DNA of 6,601 nucleotides. Origin: Nitrospirota bacterium (GTDB lineage: Bacteria; Nitrospirota; Nitrospiria; Nitrospirales; Nitrospiraceae). The number at the start of each line of letters is the position of its first letter. Position 1 is the stretch's first letter. Below are positions 1-6,034 of the stretch, piece by piece. The stretch lies in the NCBI GenBank assembly GCA_016222925.1, contig JACRQB010000182.1, forward strand, positions 1-6,601. Reading direction: 5' to 3'. A program made the position numbers and the translations under genes. Under the pieces are notes generated by a model that did not search any database, was not told the origin of the DNA, and saw only the letters and a list, made by a program, of their open reading frames with translations.

Positions 1-591
1 TTCCACCTCCAACTGATGGACGCGGCTCTGCACCGATTCCAGCTCCTTCAGGCGGGCTCGGAGCTCATCCCGATCAGCGAGGCCTTCATTGAGTTGGGCA
101 ATATGCTCGCGCTGCACGCGGACTTCCTGCTCCATCACCTCACGCGCTTGTTCAGCGGCCTGACACGCCTGTTGAGCCCTTTGAAATTCTAGACCGTGGG
201 CGGCCGCCTGTGCAGTGAATTCACTCTCACGTCGGCGGGCCGCAACTGATTCAGCTTCCAGGTCCGTCAGCCGTTTCGACCGTACGGCCAATTCCGCTTC
301 GAGCGCCTTGACCCGTTCGCCGCGTGCGGTGACTTCTCGCTGGGCTGACGAGTACAGCGTCTCGGATGACATGATCTTCTGTTCGAGAATCTGCATCCCT
401 GACGTCTTCACCTTCAAATCATGTGACATCGTCTCCAGCGTCTGTTCTTTGCTTCGCAACAGATTGGCGAGATCCCCGTAGGAATGATCAGGCGAATTCT
501 TTGGGAGTCCTCGCAATAACCAGCCAACGGCGACACCAATTCCTGCCGCAATGAGGAGACATCCGAGCATCTGGCTCATCAGTGTAATCAT
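1..591 (-). CDS. Membrane-anchored coiled-coil protein, N-terminal part (copy A; runs off window at base 1)
   Basis: The reading frame is open for 197 codons from the ATG at 591-589 to the window edge, so the C-terminus is not visible. Residues about 8-27 are a hydrophobic segment (LIAAGIGVAVGWLL core) with no charge before it and Arg/Lys just after it. By the positive-inside rule this predicts a single membrane anchor with the rest in the cytoplasm. From about residue 40 onward it is charged, Glu/Arg/Gln/Leu-rich coiled coil without proline. Residues 41-197 align without gaps to residues 23-179 of the protein at 1701-4808, with about two thirds identical by hand count, ending inside the first 101-residue repeat unit. 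The gene starts 14 nt after the OmpA-like gene, so the two are probably co-transcribed. It is a paralogue of the downstream gene. Exact function is unknown; the start is supported by the AAGGA site and the matching start of the paralogue. Confidence 0.85.
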   Translation of the reverse strand, partial: MITLMSQMLGCLLIAAGIGVAVGWLLRGLPKNSPDHSYGDLANLLRSKEQTLETMSHDLKVKTSGMQILEQKIMSSETLYSSAQREVTARGERVKALEAELAVRSKRLTDLEAESVAARRRESEFTAQAAAHGLEFQRAQQACQAAEQAREVMEQEVRVQREHIAQLNEGLADRDELRARLKELESVQSRVHQLEVE

Positions 592-602
592 ACGTCAGTC
601 CG

Positions 603-607
603 TCCTT
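603..607 (-). promoter_or_regulatory. Ribosome binding site overlapping the OmpA-like stop codon (copy A)
   Basis: On the minus strand AAGGA begins inside the TAA stop of the OmpA-like gene and lies 11 nt before the ATG at 591. The same arrangement (TAAGGA, then 11 nt ending GTGACGT or CTGACGT, then ATG) occurs before the paralogue at 4808. The shared layout supports both starts and suggests translational coupling of the two genes in each cassette. Confidence 0.6.
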
Positions 608-1466
608 ACATCAGTAATTCGATCCGCTCATTCTGGTGAAGGCCCGATGGCGATCTCCCCTGAGCAAGGGGGCGTGTCGAACCATAGCCGATTACGGTAA
701 ACGGATTCGGGAGTCCGTGACTGGTCAAATACTGCTTGACCGCTTCGGCACGGCGCCGACTCAGTTGCATATTGTACTCCGCTTCGCCTCCCGAATCAGT
801 ATGGCCCCCAATTTCAATCGGCGTGTCGGGAGCTCTCCGCAAAAGCGTGATGATTTGATCGAGCGCCACCTGCCCTTTGGTCGTGATCGTCGCGCTCTTG
901 GGTTCAAACTCGATCGAGGATTTCGTCAGAACTTGGTTCAACAGCAGCTGGAGTGCCGACAGAGGAACGGTGGCTGAAGACGATGCCGCCGTCGATACCA
1001 CCACCACACGGTCTTCAATTCGCAAGCCTGCTCGTATCACCGGAGCCAAAGCCTGTAAGATCCCCGCCTTCTCACGATGACCGGCCACCTGACCATTGAC
1101 CAACAGCGAACGTCCATCGATGATGATGGAGCCTCGCTCGACCATCATGCCCAAAACCGGCAAGAGCTGCGGCACCATATCCACCCACGCCGCCGTTTTG
1201 ACCTGCTGATCAACAGTAAACTGGTCGATCACACGCATTCTCGTTTTCGCAGTGAGCGCATGCGCCTGTTCAAGAATCATGGTCTTACTGCGTTCAGTGG
1301 GCAACGAACCACGAAGGACCAAGCTGCCTTGCTCGAAACTGATGTGAAGGCTGGCGGGAGTCGCGATCGCGGACCGTGGCGGGGAGGAAAGGTGCCGAGG
1401 AACACACACCACGCCGAGGAGCATGAGCGCAACTGCACCTCCGGTGAGAACCCCTGCACGTCTCAT
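606..1466 (-). CDS. OmpA-family peptidoglycan-binding envelope protein (copy A, intact)
   Basis: The protein has 286 residues from the ATG at 1466-1464. Residues 1-21 (RR, then a hydrophobic stretch) are a signal peptide or N-terminal anchor. Residues about 40-155 contain two alternating strand/helix segments that resemble BON-type domains (LRGSLPTERS near 51-60; LLVNGQVAGHREKA near 121-134). Residues about 175-286 are a C-terminal OmpA domain: IEIGGHTDSGG at 217-227, LSRRRAEAVKQYL at 235-247, VIGYGSTRPLA at 258-268 and NERIEL at 279-284. Asp224 and Arg239 fall where the family binds the diaminopimelate of peptidoglycan. The frame is open further upstream to 1673, but the earlier Met choices lack a sensible signal sequence and would overlap the conserved upstream block. 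The decayed copy at 4823-5003 begins with the same MRRxG, which supports this start. It probably sits in the periplasm bound to the cell wall. It is the first gene of a pair with the anchored coiled-coil gene. Confidence 0.85.
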   Translation of the reverse strand: MRRAGVLTGGAVALMLLGVVCVPRHLSSPPRSAIATPASLHISFEQGSLVLRGSLPTERSKTMILEQAHALTAKTRMRVIDQFTVDQQVKTAAWVDMVPQLLPVLGMMVERGSIIIDGRSLLVNGQVAGHREKAGILQALAPVIRAGLRIEDRVVVVSTAASSSATVPLSALQLLLNQVLTKSSIEFEPKSATITTKGQVALDQIITLLRRAPDTPIEIGGHTDSGGEAEYNMQLSRRRAEAVKQYLTSHGLPNPFTVIGYGSTRPLAQGRSPSGLHQNERIELLM

Positions 1467-1513
1467 GGAATCAACTCGCTGTGGATGATGGAACGACTGA
1501 GGCGCGAGGCGGC

Positions 1514-1560
1514 ACGGTACCACATTTGAGGATGTTTGTACTAGGGTGAGAAGTGGCCAG
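1514..1560 (-). promoter_or_regulatory. Conserved upstream block of the OmpA-like gene (copy A), candidate promoter/operator
   Basis: This 47-bp block ends 47 bp before the OmpA-like start. It matches 40 of 47 positions, without gaps, in the block at 5050-5096 upstream of the decayed OmpA copy. The most conserved cores on the minus strand are ACCCTAGTACA and AAATGTGGTACCGT, separated by a short variable spacer. It is better conserved than the adjacent sequence on either side, as expected for a promoter or protein-binding site. I cannot assign -35 and -10 boxes or a regulator with confidence. Confidence 0.5.
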
Positions 1561-1647
1561 CCAAGCGGAGAGAACAGGAACAGGCACAAACACGGTTTGC
1601 TGATTGGGCATGAGAAATATGAGGAACTGCTGGAGTGGAAAGAACTG

Positions 1648-1663
1648 GGAGGTACCCACCTCC
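1648..1663 (-). other. Small hairpin after the long coiled-coil gene
   Basis: On the minus strand GGAGGT-GGGT-ACCTCC forms a perfect 6-bp stem with a 4-nt loop, 37 bp after the TAA at 1701. A run of T does not follow directly (the sequence continues CAGTTCTTTCC), so an intrinsic terminator is possible but weak. The rest of the 1467-1700 interval holds the conserved block at 1514-1560 and no gene I can support. Confidence 0.25.
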
Positions 1664-1700
1664 ATAAGCACAATCGCCTGTCATACCAACCGTAGGATAG

Positions 1701-4700
1701 TTAGAGCCGTTCCCCGTACTTTTGATAGTGTTGCTTCTTGGCATCAGCGATCCATTTTTCGCGTTTAATTCGATCAGGATCGGTGTCGAGTTTCTTGGCG
1801 ATCTTCTCGATATCTTCTGGCTTCCAACGAGCAATTTGGATGAATGTACGGGTGCCCAGCTTATGAAGCGTCTGTGCAAAGGCTGGCCCAATCCCGTGGA
1901 TCTTCTTGAGATCATCTTGCTGACCGTCCTTACTGATCTTGGGCTGTCCTCCTTGGGAACTCGGCTCGGCTCCATTCTGACGGGCCTGGTGAGGCCCCTC
2001 CTTTATGGAAGTTGTCTTTGCCGGCACTGCTTTGTCACCACGAAGCGTCGCTCTCAATTCTTTGAGACGTTGTTGCAGGCGATCGATCTGTTCATCTTTC
2101 CCGGGAATACTTTGTACCTCTTGCGCGAGATTCTGACGTTCCACTTGAAGATCGCGTAATTGACGGTTGAGATTCGCCATCTGTTCGTCTCGTCCCTGCA
2201 GCTGTTGCTCATTGAGCAGCAGCTGCTCACGAAGGCGCTCCTGTGCCGCGCATTGTTCTTGGAGCTGGACCACTTCTGACTTATGCTCCTGAACCGTGCG
2301 TGCGTATTTCTTTTCCCATTCTTTAAGCTCTGTTCCCTTCTCACGGAGGAGGTTGGCGGTCGGCACGAGCTCTTCGATACGACGGTCGCGTTCTGCAAGG
2401 GACTTTTCGATCTGCTTGATGGTGCTCCGATGGGCCGCTTCCCGATCACTCAGCTCAACCTCCAGCTGATGGACACGGACTTGTGTCGATTCCAGCTTCT
2501 CAACCTGGGCACGGAGTCGATCTCGGCCGGCAAGGTCTTTGTTGAGTTGGGCGATCTGTTCGCGAAGGACACGGATCTCCTCCTTTTGAACCTCGCGGGC
2601 CTGCTCGGCGGTCCGACAGGCCTCCAGGGTATCCTGGACTTCGTCCGCCTGAGCGGCCGCAAGCGAATCGAACTCACTGACCCGCCGGTCGCGCTCCGCA
2701 ATGGATTGCTCCAGCTGCTGGATCGTGCCGCGATGGACAGCTTCCCGATCGCTCAGTTCGACCTCCAGCTGATGCACACGGTCTCGGGCCGATTCCAGCT
2801 TCTTCACCTGGGCGCGGAGCTGGTCTCGGTCGGCCAGCCCTTCGTTGAGTTGGGTGATCTGGTCTCGCAGAACCCGGATTTCCTCTTTCAGGACCTCCTG
2901 GGCTTGTTCGGCAGTCTGACAGGCCTGCTGAGCCCCGTGGAGTTTGTCAGCCTGAGCCACCGCGCTCGCGTCGAACTTACTGATCCGCCGGTCGCGCTCC
3001 GTGATGGACTGCTCGAGCTGCTTGATGGTGCTCCGATGGGCCGCTTCCCGATCACTCAGCTCGACCTCCAGCTGATGGACACGGACTTGTGTCGATTCCA
3101 GCTTCTCGACCTGGGCACGAAGTCGGTCTCGGCCGGCAAGGTCTTTGTTGAGTTGGACGATCTGTTCGTGGAGGACGCGGATTTCCTCCTTTTGAACCTC
3201 GCGGGCCTGTTCGGCAGTCCGATAGGCCTCCAGAGCATCCCGAACTTCGTCCGCCTGAGCGGCCGCAAGCGAATCGAACTCCCTGATCCGCCCATCCCGC
3301 TCCGCAAGCGACTGTTCAAACTGCTGGAGAGTTCCCCGATGCGCGGCTTCTCGATCACTCAATTCGACCTCAAGCTGATGGACACGATCACGCACCTTGG
3401 CCAACTTCTCCACTTCAGCGCGCAGTCGGTCCCGGTCGGCAAGACCTTCGTTGAGTTGGGCAATATGGTCTCGCAGAACTCGGATTTCCTCTTTCAACAC
3501 CTCCTGGGTGTGTTCGGCTGCGTGACAAGTCTGTTGAGCCCCGCGAAGCTCATCTATCTGGGCGGCCATGTTGTTATCGAATTCACTAATCCGGTGGTCG
3601 CGCTCGAGCAGAGACTGTTCGAACTGCTGGAGCACCCCCCGATGAGCCGCTTCCCGGTCGCTCAATTCGACCTCAAGCTGATGGACACGATCACGCACCT
3701 TGGCCAACTTCTCCACTTCAGCGCGCAGTCGGTCCCGATCGGCAAGGTCTTTATTGAGTTGCCCGATCTGGTCTCGTAGTACCCGGTTTTCTTCTTTCAA
3801 CACCTCCTGAGTTTGTACGGCGGCCTGACATGCCTGTTGTGCCCCACGAACTTCATCCAGCTGAGCCATCGCACTCACATTGAACTCGCTGATCCGCCCA
3901 TCGCGCTCCGCGAGCGACTGTTCAAACTGCTGGATCGCTCCTCGATGGACCGTCTCCCTGTTACTCAGTTCGACTTCCAGCTGATGCACACGATCTTGCA
4001 CTGAGGCCAACTTCTCCAGATGGGCACGGAGGCGATCCCGATCGGCGAGGTCATTGTTGAGTTGGGCAATATGGTCCCGCAGAACCCGGATTTCCTCTTT
4101 CAACACCTCCTGGGTGTGTTCGGCTGCGTGACAAGTCTGTTGAGCCCCGCGAAGCTCATCTACCCGGGCGGCCATGTTGTTATCGAATTCACTAATCCGG
4201 TGGTCGCGCTCGACCAGAGACTGTTCGAACTGTTGGAGCACCCCCCGATGGGCCGCTTCCCGGTCACTCAATTCGACCTCTAACTGATGGACTCGGTCTT
4301 GCACCGACTCAAGCTTCTCGACCCGGGCGCGGAGGTGATCCCGGTCGGCAATGCTTTCATTGAGCTGGGCGATGTGCTCGCGTAGAACCCGGATTTCTTC
4401 CTTCAAAACCTCGTGCGTACGTTCGGCAACCTGATAGGCCTGTTGAGCCCCGCGGAGTTCGTTGGCCAGAGCGCTAATGGTCGCGCTGAGCTCACCCACG
4501 CGTTGACGTGCTGCAACTCCTTCAGATTCTAGGTCTGTCAGTTGTTTCGACTGTGTAGCCACTTCTGCTTCAAGCACCTTCACCCGCTCGCCACGGGCCG
4601 TGAGCTCCCGCTGGGTTGAGGTGAACAGCGTCTCGGACGACATGATCTTCTGTTCGAGCATCTGCATCGCCGCATTCTTGACCTTCAACTCGTGCGATGT

Positions 4701-4808
4701 TGTTTCCAGCGCCTGTTCCTTCACCCGCAGTAAATTGGCGAGCTGCTGGCATTGCTGTTCGAACGAATTCTTAGAGTTCTGCTGTAACCATCTGTTCAAT
4801 GTGCTCAT
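1701..4808 (-). CDS. Giant repeat-containing coiled-coil protein with C-terminal helix-hairpin-helix domain (copy B)
   Basis: The protein has 1035 residues from the ATG at 4808-4806. Residues 1-117 match the N-terminal region of the copy A protein, but the membrane segment is missing (the N-terminus reads MSTLNRWLQQNSKNS). Residues 118-824 are seven 101-residue repeats, proline-free and rich in Glu, Arg, Gln and Leu; the hallmark in every unit is RVHQLEVELS. Residues about 825-924 are non-repeated coiled coil, and 925-964 a Pro/Gly/Gln-rich flexible linker. Residues 965-1035 are a helix-hairpin-helix domain (KKIHGIGPAFAQTLHKLG near 968-985, Trp1019 in WIADAKK) of the kind found at the C-termini of several bacterial proteins (COG3743-like) and expected to bind nucleic acid. 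It is probably a soluble rod-shaped cytoplasmic protein. AAGGA lies 11 nt before the start and overlaps the stop of the decayed OmpA copy. An uninterrupted frame across 3.1 kb of recombinogenic repeats argues that it is still under selection. Cellular role unknown. Confidence 0.88.
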   Translation of the reverse strand: MSTLNRWLQQNSKNSFEQQCQQLANLLRVKEQALETTSHELKVKNAAMQMLEQKIMSSETLFTSTQRELTARGERVKVLEAEVATQSKQLTDLESEGVAARQRVGELSATISALANELRGAQQAYQVAERTHEVLKEEIRVLREHIAQLNESIADRDHLRARVEKLESVQDRVHQLEVELSDREAAHRGVLQQFEQSLVERDHRISEFDNNMAARVDELRGAQQTCHAAEHTQEVLKEEIRVLRDHIAQLNNDLADRDRLRAHLEKLASVQDRVHQLEVELSNRETVHRGAIQQFEQSLAERDGRISEFNVSAMAQLDEVRGAQQACQAAVQTQEVLKEENRVLRDQIGQLNKDLADRDRLRAEVEKLAKVRDRVHQLEVELSDREAAHRGVLQQFEQSLLERDHRISEFDNNMAAQIDELRGAQQTCHAAEHTQEVLKEEIRVLRDHIAQLNEGLADRDRLRAEVEKLAKVRDRVHQLEVELSDREAAHRGTLQQFEQSLAERDGRIREFDSLAAAQADEVRDALEAYRTAEQAREVQKEEIRVLHEQIVQLNKDLAGRDRLRAQVEKLESTQVRVHQLEVELSDREAAHRSTIKQLEQSITERDRRISKFDASAVAQADKLHGAQQACQTAEQAQEVLKEEIRVLRDQITQLNEGLADRDQLRAQVKKLESARDRVHQLEVELSDREAVHRGTIQQLEQSIAERDRRVSEFDSLAAAQADEVQDTLEACRTAEQAREVQKEEIRVLREQIAQLNKDLAGRDRLRAQVEKLESTQVRVHQLEVELSDREAAHRSTIKQIEKSLAERDRRIEELVPTANLLREKGTELKEWEKKYARTVQEHKSEVVQLQEQCAAQERLREQLLLNEQQLQGRDEQMANLNRQLRDLQVERQNLAQEVQSIPGKDEQIDRLQQRLKELRATLRGDKAVPAKTTSIKEGPHQARQNGAEPSSQGGQPKISKDGQQDDLKKIHGIGPAFAQTLHKLGTRTFIQIARWKPEDIEKIAKKLDTDPDRIKREKWIADAKKQHYQKYGERL
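2337..4457 (-). repeat. Seven tandem 303-bp (101-residue) coding repeats
   Basis: The units, in protein order, are 4155-4457, 3852-4154, 3549-3851, 3246-3548, 2943-3245, 2640-2942 and 2337-2639; each is exactly 101 codons, and the last diverges in its final ~12 codons. Each unit starts near LRGAQQ or VRDALE, contains KEEIRVL and RVHQLEVELSDRE, and ends near EFD..AA..DE. Copy A (1-591) enters the first equivalent unit at its visible edge, so the repeat module predates the cassette duplication. Because 101 is not a multiple of seven, each unit must carry at least one break in the heptad register. Confidence 0.92.
3483..4280 (-). repeat. Higher-order 606-bp duplication inside the repeat array
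   Basis: About 190 bp at 3483-3674 recur at 4089-4280, exactly 606 bp (two units) apart, with six differences by eye. This covers the end of one unit and the start of the next (AQQTCHAAEHTQEVLKEE in protein units 2 and 4). Adjacent units are less alike here, so the array grew partly by copying two units at once. A second pair with the same 606-bp offset lies at about 2466-2550 and 3072-3156. Confidence 0.8.
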
Positions 4809-4819
4809 ACGTCACTCAA

Positions 4820-4824
4820 TCCTT
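4820..4824 (-). promoter_or_regulatory. Ribosome binding site of the long coiled-coil gene (copy B)
   Basis: AAGGA on the minus strand starts inside the ancestral TAA stop (4825-4823) of the decayed OmpA copy and lies 11 nt before the ATG at 4808. The layout is identical to copy A, which supports the start chosen for the 1035-residue protein. Confidence 0.55.
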
Positions 4825-5003
4825 AGATCAGGAGTTCGATGGAATGATCCTGTTTGAAGGCTGGTTTGATGTCTCAGATGGGAGAGGGGGCATGCCGAAC
4901 CATCACCGATTGCGGTCATCGGATTCGTAAGTCCCTTACTAGTCCGCCTCAGTCCCATAATTTGTACTCTGCACGTTGGGAGAGAATCCCCCACACGCCT
5001 CAT
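4823..5003 (-). pseudogene. Decayed OmpA-family gene (copy B relic)
   Basis: This 181-bp relic corresponds to the 861-bp OmpA-like gene at 606-1466. It keeps the start (MRRVG, ATG at 5003-5001), then jumps to sequence matching the GAGTACAA..ATG..ACTGAG stretch encoding EYNMQLS (near residue 230 of the intact protein). After a second small deletion it resumes at GLTNPMTAIGDGS..PL, matching GLPNPFTVIGYGSTRPL. The final codons, read in a shifted frame, give IELLI-stop, matching IELLM-stop, and that TAA is in the same position relative to the next gene. The whole periplasmic region and the peptidoglycan-contacting Asp are gone. A 63-codon frame (5003-4812) is still open through the relic, but it is a frameshifted remnant, not a folded domain. 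Upstream it keeps the conserved 47-bp block, so transcription of the following gene may still start there. Confidence 0.82.
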
Positions 5004-5049
5004 GAGCTCAGTCAGCTAACATGATGTGACCACAGGGGTTAGACACGTG

Positions 5050-5096
5050 ACGGTACCACATTTTATGATGCATGTACTAGGGTAAGATTTGGCCAG
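5050..5096 (-). promoter_or_regulatory. Conserved upstream block of the OmpA relic (copy B), candidate promoter for the long coiled-coil gene
   Basis: This is the counterpart of 1514-1560, 40 of 47 positions identical without gaps, ending 46 bp before the relic's ATG. It is much better kept than the relic it precedes, which fits retained use as the promoter of the downstream 1035-codon gene. Weak similarity continues to about 5130 and then stops. Confidence 0.5.
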
Positions 5097-5306
5097 TCGA
5101 GCGGGTCAAGCAAGAGGATGCACAAGTCTCATCTAGTGACGTTACCTTCGGCTCGAACTGGTCTATTGGCGGCTTTAACAAACTCAGTGTAGAATTCACC
5201 GCATATTTCCGTTCTCATTCCAGTTGCTCCGTAAACTCAAGAGTGAAATGATATCACCCAGCGGAGTCGGTTCCCGCGCAGACGCCTTCCAGCAGAAAAA
5301 TATGCC
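5097..5306. other. Intergenic stretch without a recognisable gene
   Basis: Neither strand holds a frame I recognise. On the plus strand TTGGCG at 5166-5171 and TAGAAT at 5190-5195 are spaced by 18 bp and could be a sigma-70-type promoter of the dead dehydrogenase gene, but this is a weak match. The first ~35 bp still resemble the sequence upstream of the copy A OmpA-like gene. Confidence 0.4.
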
Positions 5307-5771
5307 ATGACTCAGGGATAAAGTCGCAATCGTCACGGGCAGTAGCAGCGTTCAGAGATTGGGAAGCAGGGAGGGGAGGCGTGGGCAATTCAGACCGATG
5401 TGGCCGATGAGCAGCAAGTCGAGCGACTCATCACCGCAACGGTAGGTCGCTACGGGCGGATCGATATTCTCGTCAACAATGCTGGTATCGGCGGCGGAAG
5501 TCGAGTGGCGGACACGAGTACCGAAGCATTTGATCAGGTCATGAATGTCAATTTGCGCGGCACGTTCTTCTGCTGCCGAGCAGGCTTCCGACAGATGAAA
5601 CAACAGGGCGGGGGAGTCATCATCAACATATCGAGTGTGGCCGGCGTACAGGCTTGGGCAGGCACCGGAACCTACAGTGCCTCGAAGCACGGCATTATGG
5701 CACTGACCAAATCATTGGCTCGACGCTTGGAAAGCATGCGGTGGTGCATCAGATCGTCATTGATCGGGTAG
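5307..5771 (+). pseudogene. Broken short-chain dehydrogenase/reductase (SDR) gene
   Basis: Classical SDRs are about 250-residue NAD(P)-dependent oxidoreductases. Here the first strand (LRDKVAIVTGSSS, 5311-5349) is in a different frame from its likely ATG at 5307, which meets TAA at 5319. The next ~30 residues, including the rest of the glycine-rich cofactor loop, are deleted, and the frame shifts again. From about 5355 the frame is EIGKQGGEAWAIQTDVADEQ, followed by ILVNNAGI (NNAG motif), VMNVNLRGTFF, INISSVAG (catalytic Ser) and YSASKHG (YxxxK catalytic pair). Similarity ends near SLA (about 5720); the remaining ~80 residues of a normal SDR are absent and an unrelated tail reaches TAG at 5769. 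Two frame breaks plus truncation make this non-functional; the open piece from a GTG at 5400 should not be taken as a gene. Substrate cannot be inferred. Confidence 0.85.
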
Positions 5772-5831
5772 GCGCGGATTGGTGAAGCTCCGCGGTCGGT
5801 TGAGGGAATAGCGGAGAGCAGTTTCTCTCAC

Positions 5832-5969
5832 ATCCCTATTGCGCCGCTCGCACAATTCGTCGGCGGCTGACTCAGTATCTCAACCCTACTGACTCTCTTC
5901 CTTGTGCCCACGATGTCTATGATCTTTGAGGAGTGGCACCCGAGAAAATCCGAGAAGGAAGAGTCGTAG
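5832..5969 (+). pseudogene. C-terminal relic of an RND-family efflux pump
   Basis: Read in the frame ending at TAG 5967-5969, the sequence gives IPIAPLAQFVGG, a TGA stop at 5868, then LSISTLLTLFLVP followed by TMSMIFEEWHPRKSEKEES. The pattern GG-L-STLLTLF-VP-hydrophobic-E-W followed by a charged tail is characteristic of the last transmembrane helix and C-terminus of RND transporters (heavy-metal/multidrug efflux type). Only about 45 of the usual ~1000 residues remain, with an in-frame stop, so it is dead. It lies on the same strand as the dehydrogenase relic and about 65 bp from the convergent GTPase gene. A deletion that joined the SDR fragment to the pump's 3' end would explain the arrangement. 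Recognition rests on motif memory, without a database search. Confidence 0.65.
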
Positions 5970-6007
5970 ACCGCCATTCCCTTATGACCGACAACCCCGC
6001 TTCCGGC

Positions 6008-6025
6008 GCTGGAGTAGCCTCCAGC
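6008..6025. terminator. Hairpin between convergent genes, weak terminator candidate
   Basis: GCTGGAG-TAGC-CTCCAGC is a perfect 7-bp stem with a 4-nt loop, located between the plus-strand pump relic (ends 5969) and the minus-strand GTPase gene (ends 6035). No T-run follows on either strand. It could slow or end transcription from both sides, but it is not a canonical intrinsic terminator. Confidence 0.3.
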
Positions 6026-6034
6026 CCACGCCCT

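Noticed and set aside
556..591. Lipoprotein signal (MLGC at residues 8-11) in the copy A coiled-coil protein
   Set aside because: There is no positively charged n-region and no hydrophobic segment before the Cys; the hydrophobic stretch lies after it, fitting a membrane anchor instead.
1404..1466. Lipobox around Cys21 of the OmpA-like protein
   Set aside because: The residue before the Cys is Val rather than Gly, Ala or Ser, so lipidation is not supported.
606..1673. Longer version of the OmpA-like gene starting at 1673
   Set aside because: The extra 69 residues have no plausible signal sequence and cover the conserved upstream block. The relic copy aligns from the inner Met.
2283..3779. 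498-codon open frame on the plus strand, opposite the repeat array
   Set aside because: It shows the same 303-bp periodicity and is the mirror of the biased codon use in the coiled-coil repeats. It has no recognisable domain, and the minus-strand frame is longer and clearly coherent.
2337..4457. CRISPR array or non-coding satellite
   Set aside because: The repeats are 303 bp, adjacent without spacers, and in frame within one long coding sequence.
4812..5003. 63-codon open frame as a genuine small protein
   Set aside because: Its pieces align with both ends of the OmpA-like gene, with internal deletions and a final frameshift, so it is a relic.
5400..5771. 123-codon frame as a functional short dehydrogenase
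   Set aside because: It lacks the cofactor-binding N-terminus and the C-terminal third, and the missing first strand lies upstream in another frame.
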